From NCBI GenBank assembly GCA_023515745.1, contig JALECJ010000010.1:1-25729 (forward strand): a stretch of 25,729 bases of DNA, written 5' to 3'. Position 1 is the stretch's first letter; each line of letters starts with the position of its first letter. This stretch comes from Amoeboaphelidium protococcarum. Taxonomy: Eukaryota > Aphelidiomycota > Aphelidea. Shown here piece by piece: positions 8,956 to 20,188 of this stretch. A program made the translations under genes and the position numbers. A model generated the notes under the pieces. That model saw only the letters and a list, made by a program, of their open reading frames with translations. It ran no database searches and was not told the DNA's origin.

Positions 8956-11900
8956 TCATTGTCTCAACTTCTTCCCATACCGGATGTTGTTCTCTTCTAC
9001 TTTACGCTTCTTGGCATTCTACTTCATCGAGCGCTTCTGAACCTTACGCTGCTCATAACGTTGCGGATCGGACACTGCCATCAATTACTTTTCTCTAAGA
9101 CGCTCATTCTTCACTTTTTATATCTCCATCTACACCTCTTGCTGAATCCTGAAATACTCTGATGTGCCAATCTTCTTCTCAATAACTCTCATTGTTAGGT
9201 GGCACTGTGTTTTCACCTCTTCAAATCCAGTAACGACAGTGGTCTCATCCTAAGATGTTCTGTAAATGAATGGCAGAATAGTTGACAGTATTCGGCATAA
9301 ATCTTCTTTACTTACGCTATCGGCGATATGAGTTAGCCATTCAATCACCACGCGTCTAACTAGAACCGAAGGTGAATTCTGCTCAAGTTTAGCCATCACA
9401 ATTGCTCTTTTGTACAAAGATAGAAGATTCTATGCTTGATCTTGGTCATCACTTGTACTGTCATAAACATCTGCAGCACGAGGAGTAAATCCAGCTGGAA
9501 GACATTGACTATACTCATAATCACCAATAACTTTTAGATTGTCCAGAGTCAAAGCGCGCTGTTATTCATCCAGCACAGAACTTTTCAACTAATTTAGACT
9601 TAATCTCATCAGTTTATTAGTATGCAAAGCTAATGAATGAGGCTAAGACTGTGCAACCTAAAGCACCAAACGACTAGAAGCCAGCCGCACCCAAGCGTGA
9701 ACGTCCAACATACACTTCATCACTAACTCTAATAAATGATCATCCACAACAAGATTATTGGCTTATATACATTTATTCAAGAATACTAAACACTGATAAC
9801 GCAACTGCCAATCTTAATCATCGCCCAGACTCTGGTCAAATACCGTGAAGCATTTCTACATGAACATGTCCAGAGATTTTGAAGATACTATACAGCTATT
9901 ACCGTCATCAACTAGTCGAGACTGGCTCAAGATTATAATACCGAGTACTTGCACTCCAAGGCTCTTCAAAGTGTTCTCACCATCCAACCATAATGTGATC
10001 AGATTCTCGACTTTCGCCAAATTCTTCTAAGACATCATAGGAAATAGACTATACAAAACCTGAGCAGCTTTCTCTTTACAGCGAGGAGATTGATCATTGG
10101 CAAGACACATCACCAGAGCCATAAACAGGGCTTCTCCTTGTGCATCAATCACATCAGCGGGAAACTTTAAAAGTATCAACTCCAACATTTACAAAACAGA
10201 TAATCTACCAGATTCAATGTCATAACTCATATTGCTGGCAACAAACTGAAACAGCTTCTTGATCTTATTCTCACCCACCGGATAATCAAGGTAGAACTGC
10301 ACAACAATACTTCTACAGACAGACTATACGTGGCCGGACTGATGAGTGACAGCACATTGGCAGCACTCATCAATGATGTCATACAAGATTGGAGCCATCA
10401 TACGCTTGGCGAGCACAGATCTGATAAAGGAGAATATAACAGAATGCTCATCTGACTTTGGAATATCTGGCTTTATCATTTTCAGAATAGCAGTCAACTG
10501 GTGTTCATTCAACAATTCAATGTCTGGGCAACTTTTTAGAGTCACGGCCAGCAGACGTAGACACTCTTGCACCAGAGCATTATTCAGATTCAAGTGTCGA
10601 AGTACTATATTGACACACAAATTACAGCACCTGCTCAGCACATCAGAGGATAACTACAATTTTCTGTTTAACATTTAGCACACACACTTGAGGCAAGAAT
10701 TCAACACACCAGTCTCTTTCATCTCTAGCAAGGCGCTAAGCTATTCAAGAATTCTATTCCATTGTTCAGAGTCATCCACCTAGTCTCTCTTCAGTAGGCC
10801 TCTCAGTAGATTCAGACCAAGCTCAATTAACAAGTGCTTATTCTAATCAAAGTAATGTTTAATAGCCTGTGAAGATTCAGTCTTGGTAATAGGAGAAGCA
10901 TCCACATCCATGTCATTAGATTGCTCTATACTCTCAACCAACGCAGTACTTTGCTTCTACTTGGCGTAAAAACTACTTTAAATTGGTTATAACAGCGATT
11001 GAATTAGAGACATAAAAGCATCAGAATCGAGGCCACTATTCCTCAACAATCCAATGGAAAACTTGCGCAACACGTCGCCCATCTTTACACTGAATGATCT
11101 ACCCTGAGATGCATCTAATAGACTGGCAACACGATCCATAACTTTCGGTAGTGAAGATGGAGATAGCACAGCGGATAAACACTCAAATGCCTCAATACTA
11201 CGACAGCCGCGATACTCTTTGGACTGACGAGCCAGCTCTTCAACCTCCTTCTGTTCACCCACCAGCCCAAATATATCAGTAAACAAAATAGATAACGTGA
11301 CATCCATGCAGCGATCAAAAGCGCCAACAGTAAACACATCGAAACTGTCAATGATGATACTAGATAAACTGTACCCGAGAACATGTAATTAGTAGCCTTT
11401 AGTGAGAGCCGATCTGAGCTCCTTCACCAAATACTCAAGACAGTTGTGACCAAGGAGTTTAACAATCTTTACCAGTGTATTACGCGCCTAATCTCTAACT
11501 TCTTGGCTGCGAGACCGCAAAATGTACACCAAGCAAGTAAATAGACGCTTAATCTCGTACACGAAAACACTGTCAGATAAATTCTACAGCAACTACGCAT
11601 AAGTGAGTGCAACTGGAATTCTGATAGCCAGCTTGGAGTCATCTTCCGTACGCATATTCAAAATTTTGTACAAGTAAGGTAAGATCTTAGAGGATAAAGC
11701 ATCCATCGCTGAACATTCCTACTCACAGCCATCCTATGCCTTCCAATGAAATTGCTCCAAAACAGCCAAAAGAGCTCTTAACATAGACTTTTACCCTTTC
11801 ATATCGAAAAGCTTCTTCAGCTGAGAGTAGACACTGTAATACTATGACCAAGTCAACCGACGACATATAGCAGCGATGGCATGAATAGAATCAACCACAA

Positions 11901-14900
11901 TCTAATCATGTATTTTCTTCTCTGCAGATAGGAGATTGTTCATAAAGATTGGCATAAACACATTGACCAAAGTGGAGCTTGGGATTTACTGAGATGATTC
12001 AGTCTTCAAATGCTCAGTAAACCTTCTAATAGCTTTGGCCCTTCTATGAAGCTACAGATGAATAATGTTAGTGAAGAAATTAGCTTCTTCGTCACCACCA
12101 GCTCTTAGTTCGCCCAGTCCAGCAACTTTAGACCAGTCGGGCATCTCCAAAATAAGACAATCCATGAGAAGAACAAACTCGGTCCTGACATCTTCATCCA
12201 GTGACTTGACACCATTTTTAATAAAGCTAAAAATGTGAGTGTCCAACAAGCTCTTCACAGACGAATCATCCTAAAGTTTACCGGCAAGGCTTATAAACTT
12301 TCTCATTCCATAAGATGCAGACTATCGCAAGCTTTAATCACCAAGCACTTGCACAAAGTATAGATACTGATTAAGTATGATTCCCCATTCTACGCAATCC
12401 AGCTGATCAAGCAGAGTGTCGTTAATCTAAGAGACACAATTCAATCTGACCGACCAGTCTGCTTCGTCAACTCGACCACTTTTGAAAGCATTCAAGCTAT
12501 TCAGCAACTGGCACACTCTTTCATATCGCGACTCTTTACCAGCAATAGTCTAAAAACACTGACAAAGCAATAATCTAGACTCTTACAAAGTTAAAGATCT
12601 CAAGCACAAAGTAAATGAGCTGACTGCGCGCTACAAAGTATTGACATCACTGGAATCATCCAGAAGGTTAAGATGCTGAGGTAATACACTTGCAACTATT
12701 TTCAGAATATTAGCTTTCTACTCTTGACTAACTTATCTATCGGCCATTGTGAGATAAGGAAGCAGCAGTGACACGTAATCGGTCAAAGCAGTGGTATCAT
12801 TGCCGATATAATCGACCAGATTCGATAGAAGAGATACTTGACGCCTAAGAATTTTACTCTTGATACCATCATCACTCTTCAAATTATAAAATGCAGCCTT
12901 CAAAGATAACATGAACCTACCGCTAACCATCTTCAGTATTGCACTGGCATTAGCATTGTCTCCTTTAGCAAAACTCAGCAGGTTCTCAAATATGCTCAAA
13001 GTCATATCAACGACTTCACTCTTCACATTAGTACCACTGAGAAGATCAATCAAGGGATAGAATATCTATTCTGCCTCACCACTAAGAAATGGCAAATACT
13101 ATTCATACTGACTCCATAGATGGAACAGTTACAATAAAGTAGATGCCTACTGTAAATTCTCATCAGCAAACTTACTCAATCTCGGTCTAATAACCAGGTT
13201 AAACATTTCCTCAAAGCATCGGGCCAGCTACTACGACAGAGCATCACTACTTCTTATTTTGAAAAACTGCAACACAGTCTTGGAAATCAATGTGCGCACC
13301 TACTTCCATTTATCAGCAAGAGAACTATCCAAGTCTTACGTCAACTTTACGTCAACTGACTTCTAAACCAAAGACGTCACATTCCACAATCGTGACACAA
13401 CGGGAACGATCGCAGTTTTCATAAACGTTACCAAATCTAGCAATCTTGACATCAGTCCAATGATATTCTTCCCTTCCATATGTGCAATAGCATCTTCAGC
13501 CTCATAATCACCAAGTAGAAGATCAACAAATATATTCAATTCACTCTCGTCCATAACCACCAAATAAGACATCAATGCCTAACGATTAGATCGCAACTGC
13601 TGCACATTTTTCCCACCTTGACCAGAAAAAGACTTAGAGAACAAGATGCGCAACAATACAGGTAGGATGAATGGACGATCTTCTGACTACAACCAATCGG
13701 ACTCTTCTGATATGGAACACCTAGCCAAAGTCTCTCTAAAAGTCTTTTCATCAACTAAAGCCAACAAATCATCGATATACTTGGATAATCTAAGCTCTGA
13801 AAACACTTTGAGTAACTTGAGGGCACTTTTCTACATTTAGACATCCGGGCGACATAGTATGTCAAAGGATCTCTTTCTGAGATTACGCAGAATATCTTCA
13901 GATATGCTTGGCAATGCAGAATTATGAGCAAGTATCTCATATAAGTAACGACTTCTAATATACAGCTGGTGTTCGTAATGAGATTAACATTAATCATACA
14001 GACGGAGGTATTCTTAAGCAATGTGCGCAATCCAAAGCTTGTTCAATCGCTAAGAGTTATCTTTCAGAGATGTACAAAGCAGAGAATACACATTCAGCCA
14101 GTCTACGCGCATATTAGATAGCAATTCAAAGTTCTACAGCAGATTCTGAGCATAGACATTGACAACACCTGCTTTATACAGAGAAAGATTTAAGGAAGCA
14201 ATTTGATTGAGCGTGATATCATGATAATTACCCTTATACTGCTCATCCCCACTTAGATCAGCTTAGACTGTCTTCTTTTACAACTCTTACCACAAGCACA
14301 GCTACTCTGCGCTAACGTTATACATCCGTGGCAAGTAATCACTAGACAATAGCGAATCAAACTGTGAGACGAAATTCCAAATCACTTCCCATGTAGGATT
14401 TTTAGCCGCACCGTTTGGGTAAGAACTGACAAAAGTCCACATCAGATCGAGCACAGGAGCCCACAAAGGTTTATAGTTGGCAGTCAACATACCAACGCAA
14501 ATCTTTGGCAACATATACAAATCAGATTTACTAATTCTAGGGACTAAAGTCTTGATTTTATTAATTATACGCACCATCTCCCGGCTATTTTCAGGCGCAT
14601 ACTCTACTTTTTCAAGTTAGACTAGTAGATTTAGAATCTAATGCTATGCAGTGCTGCATGCACTAATTGAACTCAGAATCTACAAACTCAACAGGCGACA
14701 ACTCCTCACGGGAGATACAAGATTTTCTAACAAAAGGACATCGAAAGACTCTTTTAGATCAGCAGAGATCATCTGCAACCTCTCCGCCTACTCTTAGACC
14801 ACTGATAAAAACACCACGTTGCCACAATACTTTAGCTATATGGCCAATTTAACCATAGAAGCAAAATCCTCACAATTTAAAGGCTAACCTAAAGAGTGCA

Positions 14901-16512
14901 AAATCTTAGTCAAGAAGAGAGCCTCTGAAAACATAATGGAACCATCACCATTACTCTCACACTCCTTCAGGCGCTATTTGAGGATCTCGAGCAGGAATTT
15001 CTTCAAAGCATCTTCATCCTAAATTACAATAAATGGCAACAGCGACAATAAAGCAATATGTTAATCTGACAATTAAGCAGTTAATTCAGTTAAAAAACCA
15101 TCTGAAATCACCTAATCAGCACAATTCCGTAGATCCAACTTCCGTCCACCATCCAGACAGATAGCACCATCACATTAATGGCAAAATATCCACTATACAA
15201 GCTAGAATTGATCATCAGTTGACTTTAACTAAAACGATTCAGTAAGGACTGGTAATATCAATTAGGCAAAGTCAATAGTGCAAATTTTCAATATTACAGA
15301 GCAAAACTAAAGCACTTATTCGGCGCCAATTCGACTGCATATATCACGCAAGCTACACAAAAGTCTATCATTATCATAGGCAGCATTCAGAAGCAATGCA
15401 ATAAGAGAATCTAAATCAACAATCGAGGATTCATTCAATTATACCCAATCGATGCTGGATATCAGCGATGTAGTACACCACTCTCCAATACTCTAAATCG
15501 ACTTTTATACGCGCGTTCCCTTCCTAACCGCCAACACAAGAACTATCAACTTGATAATGTACCAATGCTATTGCATATCAACATTTTACGCATGAGATAG
15601 CAACATGGACACAATATCCTAATTAGAGTCAGAGTCACCATGAACAAGCAACAAAATCAACGTCTTTTCAGTCAATTCTAATCCACATTTGAAATGTTAG
15701 ATATTATCCAACAAGAGTGCCAATATCCTCGAAGCCTTGAAATGAAATAGATTACCAATACCTTTCATGCACTCTGCAAACAGAGCTGCCACAGAATCCA
15801 AAAGACAGCTTCTACTGATATTCTACTAAGAGTCCACAATCTAAAGCATCTACTTGATCACATCACGCAGCGCATCACCATCAGGAACTTTGCGCAATAC
15901 AAAAGCCAACGACGGCGCGGCAAACCACTTGACAAACTCGGTATCATCCATAAGAAGTGGTAGAATATCAGTGAATGTCTACATGAAATTGGCAGCCAAT
16001 AATCGCTTAAGGTACTTGAAAAGGTACCCAATAGCCTCAAAGATCTTCTCAATCATAACGGCATCCTGCTTGTACTGTTTAAGTAATTTACTAAAGCAGA
16101 GGATGAACTGAGCAAAGTATGGATAGAAATCATCCCTCAAGTCTTTGGCCAGCATAGTCACCAAATTGAGCAAAGCATCCATAGCAAGAGATTGATCCTT
16201 GTTCAAATGAATCAACAAGACTTACACAATATCATCCTTGTAAAATACCACCTGATTAAATGTATTCACCAACGGCTAAACTTCCTAACAGAAGCGCTAA
16301 AAGTCCAATGTGCAATTCAAGTCTCTCCACTCCTGCAGTGACGCGTTAAAGTACGAATCTCCTTCCTCTGGATCCAGCTCTTCCACGCGACTTATCCTGT
16401 GCACAACATCTGGATTAATCCTCTTCAGTCTATCAGCAAACTTGATATACTTGAATTTAATTTTTCCATTCTCTTCCACCACCTACTTTGTCCTATAATT
16501 AATGGTACTCAT
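8956..16512 (-). CDS. UTP20: UTP20, SSU processome HEAT-repeat protein
   Basis: A single uninterrupted UAR=Gln frame of 2518 aa runs from the ATG at 16512 to TGA at 8956-8958. Animal and yeast UTP20 (DRIM) are about 2500-2800 aa. Recognition comes from the N-terminus: FKYIKFADRLKRINPDVVHR (residues 20-39) followed by WRDLN, then LLNLVTMLAKDLRDDFYPYF (about 115-133) and YLFKYLKRLLA (about 164-174), all matching the family order. The rest is alpha-helical HEAT/ARM-like repeat sequence, and the C-terminus is a Lys/Arg-rich tail (QRKVQKRSMKQNAKKRKVEE), consistent with a nucleolar rRNA-binding protein. UTP20 acts in U3 snoRNP-dependent 18S pre-rRNA processing. It is divergent with the NDP kinase gene, 145 bp apart. 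Segments checked at ten points along the gene are all in the same frame, so there is no intron. Confidence 0.92.
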
Positions 16513-16657
16513 TGTATATTATGGTTCAATATGAAGATTTTAAAATTTTGACGTGTTTTCAGAAACGAAAGAATACGTTTGATCGGTCGATGGTCTCTCT
16601 CTTAAGCTGTGACGGTACACTAACACTATAACGAAGAATATATTTGTTGCAATAGTA
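16513..16657. promoter_or_regulatory. Divergent promoter region of UTP20 and NDP kinase
   Basis: These 145 bp separate the start codons of two divergent genes, so both promoters must lie here or overlap the 5' ends. I see no clear TATA box. An intron in the 5' leader of the kinase is possible (GT at 16614), but nothing demands it. Confidence 0.45.
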
Positions 16658-17235
16658 ATGTAGAGGACATTGGCCTTGATAAAGCCGCATGTCGTGGCTG
16701 ATAAAAAGGCAGTTGAATATATATTTAAGACTATCAAATCTAATGATAAGAAATTTAATAAAGTGGGAGCTTTTGATATTGAAAGGCAGTAAACGATGAC
16801 TTGGAACAAGAGTGAGGCATCACAGTTTTACAAAGAACATTAAGGAAAAGAGTTTTATCCTAGATTAATCGAATACATGACAAGGTGTGTACATATATAT
16901 TATATCAATTATACTGTAACAATTCATCATCTTGAGTCATATGGTAATGTAGCGGTCCATTTATTGCCATGATTCTGGTTGCGCCTGATGCTGTAAATCG
17001 GTGGCGAATTTTTATCGGACACAGCGATCCGATAAAGTAAGTTTTAACTGGGAAAATAAATTTTGTATTTGAAATATATCTGATAAAGTGTATTTAATGT
17101 AGAGCTAAATTATAAGATCCTATGAGTCTACGCGCGAGGTATGCGTTAAGTTAAACTAGAAATGGATTTCACGGTTCGGATTCAAGTGAGAGCGCCCGTA
17201 AAGAGATTGAAATGGTATTTCGATAGTCTAAATGA
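16658..17235 (+). CDS. Nucleoside diphosphate kinase (group II/NME6-like)
   Basis: Three exons (16658-16884, 16953-17036, 17103-17235) join to 444 nt, a 147-aa protein, the usual length for the family. It starts ATG-TAG-AGG, read Met-Gln-Arg, followed by TLALIKPHVV, the family's first strand. Next come FYKEHQGKEFYPRLIEYMTS, GPFIAMILVAPDAVNRWR and a C-terminal TRNGFHGSDSSESARKEI. The His in NGFHGSDS (about residue 127) is the phosphorylated catalytic His. GHSDPIKA in place of the classical GATNP loop, and the TRNG-x-HGSDS form, point to the NME5/6-type group rather than NME1. The enzyme transfers gamma-phosphate among NTPs. Both introns are placed by GT-AG ends and by restoring this conserved protein; the Ser in MTSGP is split by the first intron. 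Confidence 0.88.
16885..16952 (+). other. Intron 1 of NDP kinase (68 nt)
   Basis: The intron runs from GTGTGT to TAATGTAG and splits the Ser codon AG|C. Splicing restores the conserved EYMTSGP motif, whereas reading through reaches a TGA. Confidence 0.85.
17037..17102 (+). other. Intron 2 of NDP kinase (66 nt)
   Basis: The intron begins GTAAGT and ends TTTAATGTAG. Splicing joins GHSDPIK to AKLQDPMSLRARYA in frame, restoring the family order. Confidence 0.85.
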
Positions 17236-17348
17236 GATCATCCCAATAGCTTGTAAACAGCTGAAGTGGGACGTGACCATTGTCTTATTATGTTTAAAAA
17301 TTAGGAAATCAAAGAATTTAATTGCACTAAATACTATTTTCACATCAT

Positions 17349-17366
17349 CATTATCATTATCATTAT
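17349..17366. repeat. Short (CATTAT)3 microsatellite
   Basis: Three CATTAT units lie between the convergent 3' ends of the NDP kinase and 7TM genes. No function is evident. Confidence 0.6.
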
Positions 17367-17377
17367 AATCTCAAAAA

Positions 17378-18544
17378 TCAATTCCTGAACGACTGTCGAA
17401 GAGTGGTCGACATATCAGAGCCGGGGGATTGAGGAGGAGTTTTCTAAACTTTGAAGAAGCCGCGCGTATCTCTATCAACCAAATACTGCTGACGACCATT
17501 AGGACTTAGTGGAGAGACTGGGCCACCGTTATTATTACTGTGTGCGGACAGCGGACTTGTAAGAGTCTTAGAGTCACGACAGGTCTTAACGGTGTGCTAT
17601 TGAGAAGATTTTTTCAAAGGCTCTACAATCAAGTGCACGCCACCGTTATTGTTGACACCGCCATAATTCTTTGACATATCGCTGCCATCAGACACGGCAG
17701 GGGGTAGAAGGATCAGGATTGCAATCACATAAGATGAAGTGATACCAAGCGTGTACAGCTTTGTAAACACATCCAAAATGAACTGATTGTAAAAGAACAT
17801 GTCAGAAGAGATTGCATCTACAGCAATAGCACCCAGGCCGACTGCAATCAACAGCATTGACACGGTCAGGAAATTGTTCATGCGGCCATAATACTTGATT
17901 CTAGAGTGTGCTTTAGTCTACACAGGCAGCTGCAAAGCCAGTTTCTTGAATCTGAATCGAGACACCTGAGACAGCACCAGTAACAGCACACACTGAAACA
18001 CGTAAACAAAGATCGGCACAACACCACTTACAATCACATTCTACGAGATAAAATACCACACCTACAAGAAGGGATAGATACTGAGACTCACCATAGAGTA
18101 GATAGCGTAAGCCTTAAACTCAAAGGAGGACATGAACTGCTTGTTCAATTCAGCTTTGGACATGTGATTCCACAACGCCATCAGTAAGAATAGAGATGCA
18201 CATTATAGAGTCCAGCTGAGATTAAGCAAAACAGAGATACTCGGGAAGATGTTCTAGTCTTGTCGATTGTACTCCGATAGAGGACGCGTGATGATTATAC
18301 CAGTCACTGGGTCTACGTAATATCCTTGACGATACTTCACTACGGCTGCAATGAGGTTGTAAACCACGAGCACGAGTAGAGATAATAGCAGTAAAATTAT
18401 AGCGACACTTTTCAATTCAATCCTTTTCAATGCCTTTGCACTGAGTATTCTAACTCCATCATTAGTCTTGATTCTATATAAGATGAATACTCCATAGGCA
18501 ATTAACGTGAATGCCGCGTCCAAATATGAAAATCCTGTAAACAT
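17378..18544 (-). CDS. Orphan 7TM membrane protein with Asn/Pro/Ser-rich tail
   Basis: An intronless frame of 388 aa runs from the ATG at 18544 to TGA at 17378-17380. Seven strongly hydrophobic stretches can be counted: FSYLDAAFTLIAYGVFILYR, SVAIILLLLSLLVLVVYNLI, ISVLLNLSWTLQCASLFLL, AYAIYSMVSLSIYPFL, VVPIFVYVFQCVLLLVLSQV, FLTVSMLLIAVGLGAIAV and SSYVIAILILLPP. A polar tail of about 100 residues follows, with NNNGG repeats and SP/PxSP sites that could be phosphorylated. The short N-terminus, 7TM layout and cytosolic tail are GPCR-like, but I see no class-defining motif. It shows no obvious sequence relation to the 7TM protein at 2697-3611. Function unknown. Confidence 0.72.
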
Positions 18545-18935
18545 AATTCCTTATTCAAATCAACACTTATTCTGCTCTTAGATGCTGATAAAGCGCTAAT
18601 CAATTTAAAATGGAAATGTAGCGAAGGAAGACAGATACTGAACTGAGCAGACAGAGGTAATCTAATCGTACGAAGTTAATCCTTTAATTGGCTAATCACA
18701 AGTAACGGTGCAACAGAAAGTCGTACGCCTGATCAAATGCTGCATGCTGATTGGCTGAAACTGGATTGAATTGCGAAGTGACCTTCAGCTTGGCGTCTGG
18801 GCATTTTGTGCATCTCTGTGCAGTATCTGTGTAATATTAGTAATCATCTTGTACTCAGAATGTGATAGCTTATTAAAAATGCAAATGATTTAAATTTAAA
18901 TTCCACAGATTTAACACATTGCAGCACTGTTATTA
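18545..18935. other. Intergenic, no gene seen
   Basis: This 391-bp spacer between two minus-strand genes holds the promoter of the 7TM gene and the 3' flank of EB1. It contains an AT-rich stretch near 18875-18905. I see no RNA gene or repeat. Confidence 0.5.
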
Positions 18936-19956
18936 TCAGAAAGTTTCATCGGTTATTTGAGCTTCAGGCTCAACTAAGTTGTCATCATCAGGAGGTAATT
19001 CAAATCCTTCTTCAGTGCTATACAAAACACTAGATAACTCTTGACAGAATTTCCCCACATCAGATGAACCTTCTTGATCTACAAAGCTCATTCTCAATTT
19101 TATAACATATGAAGATATTTTTAAGTTAAAAAATGCATACCTTGGCGATTCTGGACTAGGATTTCAACATCTCGCAACTTTTTGAAATAGAAATCGCGCT
19201 CCTTCTCTAGTCCATCAACAATCACTTGCAGTTGAGTGACTTGCGCATTCAACGCGTCAACTTGAGCAGTAGACACCTAAGGACGCGATACAGTAGATAC
19301 AGCAGCAGCATTTCTCTGAGCAGCCGCACGATTCGGAGCAGGAGAGTTGGACGCTTGTTTCAGCGAACGCGATGAATTAGACGCAGCACCGGCACCAGAT
19401 GGAAGTTTTCTCGCACTTCCGCTGGCCGTTGAGTTGGCCATTGCAGCACGCGACCCACCTCCACCACCGCTGCCTGCTGACTTTGACCTTCTTCGTGATA
19501 CGGCATCGTACGATCCACCAGGAAAATGGCTGTCCCAATACTGTTTCACCCACTGCAGAAACTCCAAATTGTCTTAAAACTTGCATTTCAAAAGTCTTTC
19601 CACTGGGATTACCTACATTGACACGTAATATTTTTTTAAATGAATATTAATCTGTAAATGTAAATTTCATACCTTTTCAATCTTGTGGTCAAGAAATGTC
19701 TTTTGTAAAACTTTGAAATTGTTGACGTATTCATATTCATGCAGAGCATTAAATTTTAATTTACTCATTTACACATCACCTACAAGATTTAATTACGAAC
19801 ATTGATGAACTTTGTATCAGCAAACTGTCACCTACCGAAAATAGAATCAAATATTTGAGCCAAGGCTGCTCCAGTTCCAATTTGTTCAATTTTAGTATAA
19901 TTGAGCTGCAAGAGGTCGTTCAACCAAGCAAGAAGTTCCTATCTACTTTCCCCCAT
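18936..19956 (-). CDS. EB1/Bim1 microtubule plus-end-binding protein
   Basis: Four exons (19956-19836, 19779-19673, 19612-19141, 19078-18936) give 843 nt, 280 aa. The N-terminal calponin-homology domain (residues 1 to about 105) reads [49 protein letters not shown] and [18 protein letters not shown], all EB hallmarks and close to yeast Bim1 in the GESR start. The invariant Gln of KFQDN is encoded by TAA (19574-19576). A Ser/Gly/Ala-rich linker follows, then the EB-homology coiled coil with [18 protein letters not shown] (about 207-224). Such proteins dimerise, track growing microtubule ends and recruit SxIP proteins. The C-terminus ends ITDETF, acidic-aromatic but not a perfect EEY/F motif. 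Domain content and length are complete, so the assignment is firm. Confidence 0.92.
19079..19140 (-). other. Intron 3 of EB1 (62 nt)
   Basis: GTATGC to CTTTGTAG on the minus strand. It splits an Asp codon and joins the coiled coil to the C-terminal EB-homology segment ([14 protein letters not shown]). Confidence 0.85.
19613..19672 (-). other. Intron 2 of EB1 (60 nt)
   Basis: GTATGA to TCAATGTAG on the minus strand, phase 0. Splicing joins DHKIEK to [15 protein letters not shown]. Confidence 0.85.
19780..19835 (-). other. Intron 1 of EB1 (56 nt)
   Basis: GTAGGT at the 5' end and CTTGTAG at the 3' end, on the minus strand. Splicing rebuilds [14 protein letters not shown], parallel to the CH-domain sequence of other EB proteins. 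Confidence 0.85.
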
Positions 19957-20188
19957 TTTGCTCAAAAGTACACTCTATCTTCTTCTTCTAGCACTTAAGT
20001 TGAGAAATGATGGAGCGACCTTCTCTGTAACAGAAAGAGCATTCGACGCGACAAGAGTGAAACAACGCGTGATGATCTAAAAATCTGTTGCTACAACTAA
20101 AAGTGGATGGTAAGAAAGAGATAATTGTGAATTACAATACCGATATAATATTACCTCAGGACTTCATTATTAATATTCAATTACAAGA
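19957..20188. other. Intergenic spacer
   Basis: This region holds the EB1 promoter and the 3' flank of the gene to its right (both minus strand). A CTTCTTCTTC run lies near 19980-19988. Nothing else is recognisable. Confidence 0.4.

Noticed and set aside
8959-9162. Leu-rich hydrophobic plus-strand frame
   Set aside because: It is antisense to the Lys/Arg-rich C-terminus of UTP20; complementing such codons yields Leu/Phe-rich artefacts.
16540-16809. Hydrophobic minus-strand frame of 89 aa
   Set aside because: It is antisense to the first exon of the NDP kinase, which has strong family motifs on the plus strand.
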